Below are positions 11,101 to 22,312 of a stretch of DNA of 64,000 nt, piece after piece. This DNA is from Mesocentrotus franciscanus (taxonomy: Eukaryota > Echinodermata > Echinoidea > Camarodonta > Strongylocentrotidae): NCBI GenBank assembly GCA_037976565.1, contig CP137666.1, positions 58,274,740 through 58,338,739 of the forward strand, in the 5' to 3' direction. Below the pieces are notes generated by a model. That model saw nothing but the letters and a program-made list of their open reading frames with translations. It searched no databases and had not been told where the DNA came from. Position 1 is the stretch's first letter. Every line of letters begins with the position of its first letter. Position numbers and translations under genes: made by a program.

Positions 11101-14100
11101 GAATTGCAGAAAATAAAGAATTACATTGTATGCCTACTGCCTAGAAGAACAGAGGAATGAAGGGGGAAAATGAAGGGAGAGAAGGAATTAAAGATGTAGA
11201 AGAACGATTAAAAAAAAATGGCATAAGAAAACATAAGATGATAGGGGAAACGACAAAAGAATATCATAATGATTACAAGATGGAATTTTAAAAAAAATCC
11301 CCCTTATAAAGCCGACTTGAAGACACCATTAAAAATTAATTGGCACAGCCAGCCATGACCCCAGTATTTAGTATAAGCCATAATATTAGTGTCAGCATGA
11401 TTTATTGTACAACAAGGATTCACCACATGAAAATTAGAAATAGAAGAGGATATGAAATATGACAAAGAATGTGTAGGTACATAGGTAATTAGGACTTGAA
11501 TAATGTTTTAAAAATCTGCCCATTGTGCCCTTTTCTAGCAAACAAAAACATACATTTTAACAAATTTGAGTACTGTCAGTGAAATTTTAAGTTTCCCAGA
11601 TTTTAGTGGCGCACTACCTATTCAGTAACTCTTTACTTTGTGCGTACGTGCAGTGGCAGTGCGAATTACTTGTACGTTAGGTACGTGATGATTTAGCCTT
11701 AAATGAACCGTTGCTACAGACGATTTATTAGGCAGTGCATATGAGCAAGTTGAGAATGTACACACAGATGACACAATATGTATGCATAATGGATTGTTTG
11801 TTTGTATTGTCTTAATTTCAGCAATCTCTCTCTCTCGATCTTATCTATCAAATAGATGTACATGTAGTCTTTGTCCTGAAATGCAGGGTGAATATTGTGA
11901 GGAACATTTAGCTGTTGCTGCTTTATCTACAAGCGTAAGAATTTCTTCCGGTATCTTTCTGCTTTTTTGTTGGCTTTGTCCTTTGCCTTTGTAAGACTTT
12001 CAACTTAAGATGATGCCTTTTCAAACTCCTCCTTCCATTATTGACATCTGGTCTTAGTTCTGCAAATCTTTCTGTTTATGTCACTGGGTCTTTTGCTTGA
12101 GTTAATTATCTGATTGAGATCTCTAATGCATCGTCTAGCAACAGTAAGCTTGGTCTTGACTAATTCCTCAGAACTTTCATAGTTGTCTGTCAGCTGTTGT
12201 ACCTGGGCACGATGATATTTTGGTCTTTTTCTTCATCACAAACCTGGATGAGGTGTATGCAGGACTCACAGTGCTGTTTTTTTTTCTTCCTGAGACTTGC
12301 AGGGATTGAAAATGGTTCCTTAAGGAAGACCTCAACTTTTTCCTATGTTCCAGGTCTTGTTTTTTCAGAATGGATTTGGGCTTCATATATGCAAGTACTC
12401 GATTTAATGCATCAATTATCTTTCTCTAACACTCCATTCCTTAGCGATGTCTGGAATGAATCTTGATTCGTTTTGGAATATATTTAACATGAGCCCATTC
12501 AAGATGGGTACTTCCTGTATTTTAAAGGGATTAGGTAACTTTGTCTCAGATTCTGAAACAAAATCCTGGATTTAGCTCATGCTGCAATCATAATTATAAA
12601 CCTTTAAGTCAGTCAGGAACCCCATGACTTTTACAAGCCAATCGCCTGTCTGATTATCAAGATATTTATGATTGGAAATCAAAATCAAATTTTGCGTTTT
12701 CCTAACGGTTTTCATAACATTACAGTCTATTGGGGAAAATGAGTATGGTAAAACCGGTCACTCAAAGATTTTTACTTTTTTGAGGCACTTCATGATCATT
12801 TTGAAGCACAATTTTTTCAGGGCTTCATTATTACACCATATCACAGACACTGATAACAAGTAGGGCCATGCATCTCAGATTTAACATTGTTAAACGATGC
12901 CTTTAACAAGAAGTATTTCTGGCATGATGCCTGCCCTTGTGAAATATCCACTGGCAGCCATTTTCCTGTGGGATAAAACACATTTTGTGTTCACACAAGC
13001 TTTAATGTGTATTATATGTGTACTGTTGTTAGTGAAACCATATTCCAAACCAAGAGACCCAGTTAAAAAATAACATAAAATAAGAAACAGAAAATAAAGA
13101 AATAAATAAATACACAAGACAGAATACATACGAGGAAAAGATATCATAGCAAAGTACAGATTACAAATTTACAGTCATACCATAAGTCATATCTTTTGTT
13201 TCTTTTTACAGACAGTAGCTGCCTTTGTTTGTCAATGTTAATGCCCTTTCATTTCACTAACCTAGCAACATGCGATGTGTGATGTGTGCAATTTGCACTC
13301 TGACCTTGTAACAGGTGATTACAATGTTTGTCACTAGCCTCTTTAAAATAGATTTGAATGCATTTTTTAAATGGTGTATTCTCAGAATTCCAGTCAATAT
13401 CAATGGTCAATAGTCTATAATGCAGGAGCATTGTTAGCATACCACAAGTAATTTATGCAAATTAAGCCATCACATGGAAATAAACAACAAACAATGGCAT
13501 AAACAGGTGAATGGAATCATTCTCTTATTCAAATACATATTGAGACAGTCCAGTGCTTCTATGTCATTTTGCTTGTTGCATGCTCCTGATTGGCACAATT
13601 GATTGGCACAATGGAGCATTTTTAAGAGGATGTGCACCAAAGCTTGACAAGCTTGAGTGAATATCCTCCACATTCAAATGTGTAATTGAAATGTTTGGAT
13701 GCTTGCATATGTTTATGCACTCTTCCATGATTTGAACAGAACATTTTTTAGTTGGGCGTGTAGCCGTGTACTTAGACCATCTCTCCAAGCGTACTGGTAA
13801 AGGGCTGTGGCTTGTTGCATGTATACTCATATGGTCAAGTTTTGGCTAGATCTTATACAACCTGTGCTTGAAGCATTGTGGAGAAGTTCAACTACAGATG
13901 TGTTTAGCATTAGGAAGTGGTTCTAATGGCAAGTCCATCCTAGTGTAGTTTATAAACTATGACAGATGATAGCAATGATGTGATTTAGGCTACTATTTAG
14001 AGCAGGTAATTTGTTTTCTTTTAGCAGATTATCATGAGTTTTGAAACAAAAACATTCTTACAGTGTACATTGATGATTACTTTTATTTTCTTACAACTTT

Positions 14101-17100
14101 GTGTGTTTTTATGGGTCTTTCCTTTAACAGATTAGAGCCTGGAAGCTTTGAGCTGAGCCTGAACGGGAGGGACCCAATCAACGGATCCCCAGATGATCTT
14201 CTAGAGACCTTTGGCATCGTGTCAGGTGACCTGATCAAAGTACTCGTCCCAAGCGAACCAGACCCATCATCCTCCAACCAGAATGGGGAGATGTCAAGCA
14301 AAAGTACAGGAGCGAAGCCAAAAGGGAGACCACGCCCATATACCCGCATCAATGGGAGCCTTGCCACTACTTGTGAATGCACCCCATCAGTGAGGAGACC
14401 AGAGCCCAGGGGTGTGGTATCTAAAGAGGAGAAAGGTAACCATGCCAATCCAGAGGATGAGATGAGTACAGAGGAAAAAGAAGCCAGGGAACAACTAGCT
14501 AAGCTTGAAAGAGAAGCAGAAACGGGAGAAAAGATCTCGGAACCCATGCTTTGTAGGTAAGGGGGAAAAAAGGAAAAATTGAACACTGATATTGAATGTG
14601 CTGTAAAAGGGCACAAATTGTGCTCTAGCCACCATGCTTGGTGCACAAATAAATATCAATGCAATGTTTAATTCTGCAAAACTAGATTTTGTATTATTAT
14701 TATGCACTATGTTAAAGGTAAAGGCCAGTTTTGGAAACGCCCCTCTCTCAAAAAATGAAATGGAAGCTCTCATTACCAATCATGTGAAAGAATATGTTTT
14801 GACTAATATGTGATGATACAAATTTTGCCGGAAACCGCCTACTAATTGATATATTTGGTAAATTATTATATCTATTGGGACCAAATAGATATCGTGCACG
14901 TGGTCGCGTAGTCCCATATACATCTTTCTGTGTACAGTGCTTGTAACTTTACCAACACTGGGCCAAATTTCTTATCATTTTGATGATTCCAGAACCTTGC
15001 AGTACACACCAATACTTATATGCTAGATGATCAACCTTTTCTGATCGATTCCACAACGTTTCTTTCACAATGCAATCGCATGACCAGAACTGGTCTTTAT
15101 CTTTAAGAATGTTCATAATCTTCTGTTTGAATGTATATATTATTCAAAGAGGTTGCAATTACTTTGGGAGTTTTTAATTTTATTTATTTTTGCCTTTGAA
15201 TATTTTCTCTTTGATTTCCATGCAAGTCCCCACAGTATGTGGACCCTTCATAATCACTTGCTCTTTGAAATTCTCTTTGATATTATCTATGTCTTTGCCT
15301 CCAGAGATGCAGAAGGTGACAAGATTCCCTTGCGTTTGAAGGAGCTATGTGAGGAGATCCAACCAGAGAGCTCTGGTGATGCCTTGTGCCTAGTGCTTCA
15401 TGTGCTCATGGTTGAAACTGGCTTTGCTACTCAGGTAAAAAAAAAGTCACCTTGAGAAGTGAAGAACCCATTACTACCATTTGTCAGTGCTATAGATAAC
15501 CAATGAATTACTTCAGTGTGTCAGTAGAGCAGTACGCTAGGAATATCTGTTTTCTTTATCAGAATAGAAGGAGTAAAAGGGATTCGCAAAAAGATAATAA
15601 TTTAAAAGTGTGGGCTGTGTCAGTCCTTTTTTGTACAATTGTTGAACAAATATTTACATTGCTTGAAAAAGTTTTGTGCATCAAGATCAAACAAGGCAAG
15701 TCTATTTTTATATGATATCCGTCAATATTTTTAACCAGACCTGCTTCGATTTTTGCTTAAGATTTAACCTCAAAGCATGTGATAGAAGCCTGTACAAAAA
15801 GAATGTAAAATAAAAATAATCTCATAGTCTGTTGAATGTCTCTAAATCATTGATGTTTAGAACATTAGAGCAAATCAAATGAAATGTCGCATCGATGAAC
15901 AGTATCAATTTTTGAAGCAACAAAGATTTTGTTGGTACCCACTTTTCTGACATAGTTCTGTGTCTCTCTCTGTGCCGTTAATAGCAAGCCACAGGTTCCT
16001 CCTCCAGCACAGACAAACCATCATCTTCACACATGGAAGGCACAGAGAAAAGTTTGGGAGAGAACGTGGTCCTTGACCCAGACCCATTAGCCACATTGCC
16101 CCATGGTTGGAAGACAGGGACATCATACAAGCTGCCATATCAACATGCAGAGTGTAGAGGGGCGGAGTGTACATTAGCTGGTGTTTCAATGGGAAGAGCG
16201 CTTCTAATTCATGGTAATAAAAGGGTAGAGGGAGGGAGAGAGGGAAAGAGAAAGAAAAAAAAAATAGGGGGAAGTGGGGGAGGGGGCTTATGCAGTGAAT
16301 TTCTTTTGGAGACTAGTTTGCAGTGGGTAACCCAACATGTGCTCTGGCAAAAGATCACACTGGTTTTATTTAGTCAAAGACAAGGTTTAGGGTTATGGCT
16401 GTAATTGGGTTTTAAGTTAGGGTTTGGGTTAGTTTTCAGAATATGGTTAGGGCTGGGTGTAGGGTTGAAGTTAGGAATCTGGTTATTGTAGGACATTGAC
16501 CATGGAGCAATCGTCACAGGAGCATGTGTTGTAGAACTTACAGTTGGTCTTAAACGGGATTGAAATACGGCAAATATAGAGAACAATTCAATTCTCATTT
16601 ATTTCATTCTCGGTTAAAAAATATATTGATACAAAAGATACAAAATAATTCATAAACAAATGAAATGGGGAACTACATAAATAAAGCCCTTAGGCCTTGT
16701 ACAAGCGATAAAGAAAGAAAAAAACATTAAAAATGGTGAAATGATGATTGTCATAGCAGGGGAAAGAGAAGAGAGTGACAGAAATATATAATGGAGGAAT
16801 ATCTACTATTAAGTAGAAGATGGGAAAGAAACAAGGGACATTTTGATTTTTAAAAAATTTCTGTTTCAAGAAAATACTTTAGATACAGGGAAGTGGGTGA
16901 GGGCAAACGAGTAGTGTGCAATTTTCTTCTTGCTCTATAGCATAACCTCATTTTAGAAGTGGAAATGTTGTATTATTATGTTGAACATTTTTCCCGTACT
17001 ACAGGTCTAATTGGGAAAAAAATTCATGCTACGATGCAGCTAAAACCAGCCATGTATGCTTCACTTGTGGATGGTATGTCTCTTCAATACTTTGTGTTTT

Positions 17101-20100
17101 CTGATGTTTATAAAGAGAAATGTATACTTGAGCATTGGAAGATTCCTGCTCAACATGTTTTCATGAAGGAATTTGTGTTATATGTATAAAATAAGTTAAA
17201 ATCTTTAGTTCGAATTGAGTTTGCTCCAAGTAATCACAATGTGACATACACTGATTACTAATGATTCCATGATATCTTGTGGATCTTTTTCCCAGCCATG
17301 TGTTCAATGTAATTTTGCAAAACTTAATCTACATTTATCACTTTTAATCTAGGTATATGTACCTTGTTGAAGGTAATTTCTTGAATATTTTCTGTGCCTT
17401 AGGACAACATCGCTAAAGCCTCGAGTTTCACCTGAGATGGGATATGATTGTAAGTTTGTAACTATTATTATTTCTTGAATAGGGAAAGTTTCCTTCACCA
17501 GTCTTGCCTACTTGTCCAGGAGCTTTAAAGACACCATAGTTTACCCTCTGCTGGCTGCTATGAGAGCAGGTAAGATAACATTTTACAATGATTCGCAGTG
17601 ATTTGTAACAATTCTTTTGTGATCTATGATTTTTAGGGAAAGTTCAGGAGAATTGTATTAGTATATAATGGCAACTCTAATGTGATGATATGGGCCAAGA
17701 ACTGTCAATTATCTCCCTCCCCCAAAGGGCAAATTGTGCCTACACTTGTTATCCTTACTATTGAAAGTCATTCATTGGCAGTCGAGATGACATGATAAAA
17801 CCCTTTAGTGCTTCCTTGCATTTTCTATGGAAAGTATATATAGCAAATAAACACAAATGAGCCATATTTTCTTTGAATACATACAATTATGTATTTTAGA
17901 CATATATTTGTTGCTTTGAGATCCCATTTTTCAAGCATTATAGAGATTGGTAAACTTTATTTTTGTACAATTTATTTCTCTTACTTTTGTCTATGGATTA
18001 TGAAATACAGATAATTTGTGACATATATTTGTTGCTTTGAGATCCCATTTTTCAAGCATTATAGAGATTGGTAAACTTTATTTTTGTACAATTTATTTCT
18101 CTTACTTTTGTCTATGGATTATGAAATACAGATAATTTGTGATATATACAGAGAAGTGTATTCAGCATAAAGAATGTAACATGCTTCTACCAACTTTGTA
18201 GGCAAGCTTTCATCCACTTCTGTGGACTTTCTCAAGTAAACTGATTCTTCACACAGCGTGAATTATATTACATATCATTTTAATTTTCATGTGCAGATTT
18301 CTATTTTAAAAAAAAGACCTTATGATTGAATTGATTTGAACTGAACCACCTCTTCTGTTCTTTCTATCTTTTTTTCAGAACTTAGTCTTCCTCCATTGCA
18401 TGGCCTTCCAGCTCTCTTTCCAGAAATACAAGTATGTAGTAAACTCTTATTTCATCCCTTCTTTGTAGATTTGTTGGACCTAACCATTTAGTAGTTCACA
18501 TTAAACCATTGGAACTGCTTTAAAAAACCAGTTGATTCCATAATACTATTCCCCCTTTTTTGTAAAATCTATTTCTAGTCTATATCTTAACCAATGGTTG
18601 CTAGGCTTCTAGGCAAAAAAGGTGTTTTTCCCACAATAATAGTACATTCAACTGACAGAATACCGTAAGCATCTTTTATTCAGACCTGCAATCTTTTTTT
18701 ATTGATAGGACAAATAAATTTAATTTAATGTGTTTTTTTTTTGTTTACAGCTGAAGATCTTGAGTTTTCTGGATCTACCCGACCTGCTCACAATGTCGAC
18801 CTCGTGTCAACATTTACATAGTCTCATCAGTGATCCTTCACTCTGGAGACAGCTCCTGCTGAGAGACTTTGGAGGCAAAGTCACAGACAGGCACTGCAAT
18901 TGGAAGAATGTAAGTGAAGGTTAGATCACGATGGTAGTATGGTTGAAACACTCTGGAGTCACATACTTTACAGTCAATATCATATTTTATATCCTGTAAA
19001 GGTATGAAAGGGTCTTTGCTCATGGTGTAACATACCATGCTAGTGAGTTTTGTAAATTTTAAGATCTCAGACGGTGGTCTTTGAATTTTTTGGAAGGAAA
19101 ATTGACGTCAACTTCATAGACTACCTTGTTTTCTTACATGAATATCTGAGAACAATTATATAAATGATCTAGATTTATTTTCACTATTTCTGTAAAATCT
19201 GTGACATATGAATGGTGCATAATTAATATTCGTCTTGGACTCGCCCTTCATCAAAGAATGAACTTTAAAAATATCACTCCCATGAAGCTTCCAAACACTT
19301 TATCAATTTATCATTGAATTGCAGGTGTACAAAGAGAGATATCGCTTGAAGAAGGTGAGGGAACAGCTCAGAAATCGCATCCAGAATTCTTTCTACCCCC
19401 CTGGTCGACGCCCCTTTGCCTTTGTACCTCCAGTACCACTCCCTCTACCAGGCATCTATCCCCCTGGCTACAGGTAAGCATGTGCTTCTTGACTGTCCTC
19501 TTTGGTCAAGGCCCCTTTGCCTCTACCTCAACCTCTACATAGATGTCTTCAAGAGATAAGGGAAATACCAGTATGGCATAAAAGTTATTCTCAATTTAAA
19601 TTCCCTCTTATGGTCCTCTTAGTAATAATTGATGTAGAATCGACTTCATAGAGATGCTATGGTATGTAAAAAAAATTAACTTAGATTTTGTCAATTGCGA
19701 TAAAGCTGTTCCAAGGCTGTGTCGATCACTCTTTGTGAAACGTTGACGAAATTATTGCTAGTTGGGAAACTTCAAGAGGTAATATTTCTAGTTTGTTTTT
19801 TGTTATTTTAATTTTTAGAACCATAGTTCACTTTTGAGAAAAAAAAGTTTTTTTCTAGTACCGTAGATTGTATCAGTATTGAATATTGCTCTTTCTTATA
19901 TCTTTTACAGAGGAGGTGACTATGACATCGATCCGTTTCGTTCAGGTGCTCTTCCAGGTTATCCGCCCTCAGGTAAGCTTAACATCTCACAGTGAGTTCA
20001 AACTTAAGAACTACATGTCCAAGGTCTGGTAATGATCTTTTTTTAAATTAAAGATAAAATTGAGTTCTGATTATTCAATTACATTGTGGAAGAAACTGTC

Positions 20101-21777
20101 CAGAAAAATTGGGGAAAATTTTAATCATGAATTTAAATTAAATCGAGGGATACTGTGAGGTTTTCGAATGATCAAATCTTGATGAAAATCACATGCACTG
20201 CATACAGAAATGGACATATGGGACTACACGCATTTGAAATACAATCCTTGGTAGGTGATATTTCTGCTAATTCTTCCAAAGAGTCTTGCAAAGAATGAAA
20301 AAGCTTGCAAATTGTTCTTTCATCTTTACCAAAATCCAACGTTTTTTTTGCTTGAATGATCTGACTGGAAAACATGTTCAAGGAAAGGCTTTGTATATCA
20401 TACAAAACGGTATGGTAATAAGAGAAATACTAAATGTTACTAATTGTCTCACCAATGGTATTGAATGTGACCATATGTCAAACTGCAAAAAAAATGTTTT
20501 GTTCCTCCCACACCACCCTCCTTTAATAGCTACAATCTTGTTAAACTCTTTCTATGACGTAGACTAAAACAAGAGACTTTAAAATTGTTTTTAAATATAA
20601 GTACAATTTTGTACGGTTGACAAAAGTTTATTGTGGCAGGCCACTGTTTGTTCTTATAGTGAGTAGAGAGCTAATTTATTGAAATCATTTCTTGAAAGAA
20701 TATATATATCAAGATTATTAGTAACAAAATATGAAGAAATGAAAGGGCGATGGATGTGTGGGCACATTCCCAAGGAAATGATAAGATGTAATAACATTTG
20801 TTTTTATGACTCCGCTACAAAGTAGCCGGAGGCATTACGTTTTCTGGTTGTCCGTACGTCCCTTTCTCGTGATCGCGTTATCTCAAGAACCCGTTATCTC
20901 AAGAACCGATTGATGGATTACCGCCAAACTTGGGTCATGTATGTATCTTGCAGAGCCAATGAACTGATTAGAATTTGGGGTTCTGAGGTCAAAGGTCACA
21001 GGGCTCATTATGTATGCAAAAATAGCTCGTGATCGCGTTATCTCAAAAACCGATTGATGGATTACCGCCAAACTTGGGTCACGAGGTCAAAGGTCACAGG
21101 GCTTATTATGTATGCAAAAATAGCTTGTGATCACGTTATCTCAAGAACCGATTGATGGATTACCATCAAAGACATGTATTTATCTTGCAGAGCCAATATC
21201 CTGATTAAATTTTAGGGTCATGAGGTCAAAGGTCAAAAGTTGTTGGGCTTATTATGTATTAAAAAATAGCTTGTGATCGCATTATTTGAGAACCAATAGA
21301 CAGATTACCATCAAACTCAAGACATGTATATGTATCTTGCAGAGCCATGTATATGAAAAATAGCTTGTAATCACAATATTCTGAGAACCTGTTAATGGAT
21401 TACTATCAAACTTGAATATTAAAAATTGCTTCCGTTTTGGTTTTTAAAATCTCTCTATGGTGGAGGCATCATTTTCGAGTGCGCGCAGTCGAAGTTCCAT
21501 CTAGTTTTGGTTACTACTGGCATCATCCATCGTTCTGTCTTCATTTCATCCCACTCCAGTCTTCCAGCCTATCCCAGGCCCTCGTCACGACCCTATCTTC
21601 CCCAACCCAGATGCAAACCTCAGACCTGGTCACGGTGGAGGACTCCTGGACCTTGAGACGGGGAGACCACACCCTTACACCCCCCAGCCACCTCGGGGAT
21701 TCCCTGGGATGCCCGGGAGGAGGACGGGTGGCCGGTTCCCCGGTGGTGCAGGCGGGATGAGAACTTTTTTCAGGTGA
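8037..21777 (+). CDS. FBXO7: FBXO7, F-box only protein 7 (11 coding exons, complete)
   Basis: Substrate adaptor of an SCF (Skp1-Cullin1-F-box) ubiquitin ligase. In mammals it also binds the proteasome regulator PI31 and acts in PINK1/Parkin mitophagy (human PARK15). Exons: 8037-8149, 14131-14556, 15305-15434, 15985-16213, 17005-17073, 17483-17569, 18379-18431, 18751-18909, 19325-19473, 19911-19972, 21560-21777. Together they make 1695 nt, 564 residues plus stop (human about 522), with every junction in phase. Domains in order: ubiquitin-like domain about residues 1-78 (MKLRIRC start, FGIVSGDLIKVLV end); acidic linker ending SEPMLC, a motif shared with vertebrate FBXO7; FP/PI31-like domain about 180-355 (YLSRSFKDTIVYPLLA); F-box about 366-415 (LKILSFLDLPDLL ... 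DPSLWRQLLLRDF); proline/arginine-rich tail to residue 564. The start is fixed by an in-frame TAA at 8031. Intron 1 is about 6 kb and packed with transposons. Identification by motif and domain order is strong. Confidence 0.96.
8279..9092. mobile_element. TIR element in FBXO7 intron 1 (outer element)
   Basis: Inverted termini of about 100 bp: GGGGGTGTTTCATAAAG at the left and the complement of GGGGGTGTTTTACAAA at the right. Both continue into matching GACTAAGATCGA, GTTGGACTT and CAGGCC blocks. No transposase frame is visible. A second element (8491-8980) sits inside it. Confidence 0.8.
8491..8980. mobile_element. Nested TIR element with GACGATCCT subterminal repeats
   Basis: The ends are AGGGGCGCTGGTCCGAGAAT and the complement of a slightly longer right end beginning AGGGGCGCTTATGATAGG. 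Both are followed by ATRAGGATCG. The motif GAGGATCG/GACGATCCT recurs several times inside in both orientations, like subterminal transposase-binding repeats. Possible TA target duplication. Confidence 0.75.
9093..9540. other. FBXO7 intron 1, unassigned ORF-bearing stretch
   Basis: Lies between two transposons. An open frame at 9105-9455 (+) encodes about 116 residues with no recognisable domain; it is probably incidental or a transposon remnant. Confidence 0.4.
9541..10599. mobile_element. Mutator-like (MULE-type) non-autonomous element, long TIRs
   Basis: A 1059-bp element with inverted ends of roughly 180-210 bp starting GGCTTATTCCGAATGGTCGG. The arms share blocks including TTAACTTGAACGCGACCATT, GAAAGGGTGCGTT, GACTAGTC and TTAGAATGGAATTTAAGGAA. 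The flanks ACAAGGGAA (9532-9540) and ACAAGAGAA (10600-10608) form a 9-bp target duplication with one mismatch. Very long TIRs plus a 9-bp duplication are the hallmark of Mutator-like elements. The AT-rich centre has no transposase. Confidence 0.85.
10610..11870. other. FBXO7 intron 1, purine-rich DNA
   Basis: Long stretch of A/G-rich, GAA- and AATAGA-like sequence with no ORF of protein character. Confidence 0.45.
11880..12490 (-). pseudogene. Decayed coding region of unknown family
   Basis: Read on the - strand this stretch has protein-like, charged, coiled-coil-prone sequence spread over all three frames. Examples are MKPKSILKKQDLEHRKK near 12386, then in another frame a stretch around QLTDNYESSEELVKTK with TVARRCIRDLNQI downstream. 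Stops and frameshifts interrupt it. I do not recognise the family. Its position in the FBXO7 intron on the opposite strand suggests a transposon gene or processed remnant. Confidence 0.3.
12500..14130. other. FBXO7 intron 1, 3' part
   Basis: No element or coding signal recognised. The acceptor for exon 2 is CTTTCCTTTAACAG ending at 14130. Confidence 0.5.
14131..14556 (+). CDS. FBXO7: FBXO7 exon 2 (UBL end and linker)
   Basis: Begins in phase 2 with A completing Arg38. Encodes LEPGSFELSLNGRDPIN and TFGIVSGDLIKVLV, the second half of the ubiquitin-like fold, then a Ser/Pro- and Glu-rich linker ending ISEPMLC. Donor TGTAG|GTAAGG. Confidence 0.95.
14716..15102. mobile_element. TTAA-type MITE, family B, copy 1 (FBXO7 intron 2)
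   Basis: Flanked by TTAA on both sides (14712-14715 and 15103-15106). The ends are AGGTAAAGGCCAG and CTGGTCTTTATCT, inverted. It is closely similar along its whole length to the element at 39878-40285. TTAA duplications are typical of piggyBac-type integration; no transposase is present. Confidence 0.85.
15305..15434 (+). CDS. FBXO7: FBXO7 exon 3
   Basis: Acceptor TTTGCCTCCAG, donor CAG|GTAAAA. Encodes the start of the FP domain (DALCLVLHVLMVETGF), comparable to the helix following the SEPMLC linker in vertebrate FBXO7. Confidence 0.94.
15985..16213 (+). CDS. FBXO7: FBXO7 exon 4
   Basis: Acceptor GCCGTTAATAG, donor CATG|GTAATA. Encodes a Ser-rich insert and the FP-domain core with WKTGTSYKLPYQH and CTLAGVSMGRALLIHG, matching the KL.GVYKLQY-like region of the family. 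Confidence 0.94.
16385..16490. repeat. Degenerate TTAGGG-like simple repeat
   Basis: TTAGGG, TTAGGGTT and TTAGGGCT recur irregularly within FBXO7 intron 4. It looks like decayed telomere-type repeat or coincidental G/T-rich simple sequence. Confidence 0.5.
17005..17073 (+). CDS. FBXO7: FBXO7 exon 5
   Basis: Acceptor CGTACTACAG, donor GATG|GTATGT. Encodes LIGKKIHATMQLKPAMYASL of the FP domain. Phase 1 at both ends. Confidence 0.93.
17483..17569 (+). CDS. FBXO7: FBXO7 exon 6
   Basis: Acceptor TTTCTTGAATAG, donor GCAG|GTAAGA. Encodes YLSRSFKDTIVYPLLAAMR, very close to the vertebrate LSRLFKDQLVYPLLA stretch that ends the FP domain. Confidence 0.95.
17899..18140. repeat. Exact 121-bp tandem duplication (FBXO7 intron 6)
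   Basis: Copies 17899-18019 and 18020-18140 appear identical base for base. This implies a very recent duplication or gene conversion, or an assembly artefact. Confidence 0.9.
18379..18431 (+). CDS. FBXO7: FBXO7 exon 7
   Basis: Acceptor CTTTTTTTCAG, donor CAA|GTATGT. Encodes LSLPPLHGLPALFPEIQ, leading directly into the F-box. Confidence 0.92.
18751..18909 (+). CDS. FBXO7: FBXO7 exon 8 (F-box)
   Basis: Acceptor TTTGTTTACAG, donor AAT|GTAAGT. Encodes LKILSFLDLPDLLTMSTSC and DPSLWRQLLLRDFGG, an F-box with the conserved Leu-Pro-rich first helix and the LW..L..RDF end. This part binds Skp1. Confidence 0.96.
19325..19473 (+). CDS. FBXO7: FBXO7 exon 9
   Basis: Acceptor TTGAATTGCAG, donor TACAG|GTAAGC. 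Begins VYKERYRLKKVREQL, then turns proline-rich (PVPLPLPGIYPPGY), like the start of the FBXO7/PI31 C-terminal tail. Confidence 0.94.
19911..19972 (+). CDS. FBXO7: FBXO7 exon 10
   Basis: Acceptor ATCTTTTACAG, donor TCAG|GTAAGC. Encodes GGDYDIDPFRSGALPGYPPS, matching the IIGGEYD.RP motif of vertebrate FBXO7. Confidence 0.94.
20815..21440. repeat. Tandem repeat array with DR1 motifs (FBXO7 intron 10)
   Basis: Degenerate tandem copies of a unit of roughly 100-140 bp: GTGATCGCGTTATCTCA, AACCGATTGATGGATTACC, ATCTTGCAGAGCCAAT, then AGGTCAAAGGTCA and GGGCTTATTATGTATGCA. A perfect AGGTCAAAGGTCA (DR1) occurs at 20986, 21084 and 21223. The 5' boundary begins near GACTCCGCTACAAAGTAGCC; the 3' boundary lies close to the exon 11 acceptor. 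Confidence 0.85.
21560..21777 (+). CDS. FBXO7: FBXO7 exon 11 (terminal, stop TGA)
   Basis: A pyrimidine tract and CCACTCCAG acceptor precede 21560. Two bases complete a Val codon, then FQPIPGPRHDPIFPNPDANL and a Pro/Gly/Arg-rich tail end at MRTFFR and TGA (21775-21777). Alternative acceptors nearby break the frame. The RP-rich composition matches the PI31-like C terminus of FBXO7. Confidence 0.9.
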
Positions 21778-22312
21778 TGAGGAGCAGTCATCTCCATGGC
21801 AACGCTGAGGTGGAAGCGGGATTACAAGGTGGTAGAAGGCACTTGCTATCATGGCACACCTTCACGAAGCATCGATCATGGGTAAATTGATATAAAGATC
21901 AGTGGAAGGTGCACTCTGCCTTTCTGAAGCGTGATATCAACTAAAGGTAGCTTCTGGAGTTGATGATAACTATGAATTTATTATCAATAATGTCCTGAAA
22001 TGTATTATAAAGTCGAGAGTTTATTACCGTAATCATTTCTAGCTTCATCTGATATACTGTTTCTGTTTTGAACATGTTTGCAACTGCTTTACACTTCAGT
22101 TATACAACTTAATTTCAGTCCAGGGAACACTTGTTATTTTTTGTATCTATCATGTCGTTAAAACTGATCTTGAGCTCTGGTATAGGATCGTATGTCGAGA
22201 GGACATGGCCATAATTCATTCAGGATTGTTTATCCTGTAGTAGATAGATTGTTTGAACCAGTAAAATAAAAACAAACTAAACAAAAACTTGCTGGAAATC
22301 ATCTTCAATAAA
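21778..22312 (+). other. FBXO7: FBXO7 3' UTR (inferred) with AATAAA signals
   Basis: Canonical AATAAA hexamers lie at 22265-22270 and 22307-22312. The last 150 bp of this stretch belongs to a dispersed repeat also present at 56098. Which signal is used cannot be told from sequence alone. Confidence 0.5.

Noticed and set aside
14083..14779. Long - strand ORFs opposite FBXO7 exon 2
   Set aside because: Shadow frames of the coding exon; the + strand protein and its splice sites account for the openness.
16385..16490. Interstitial telomere or chromosome-fusion scar
   Set aside because: The TTAGGG units are too irregular and few; simple G/T-rich sequence explains it.
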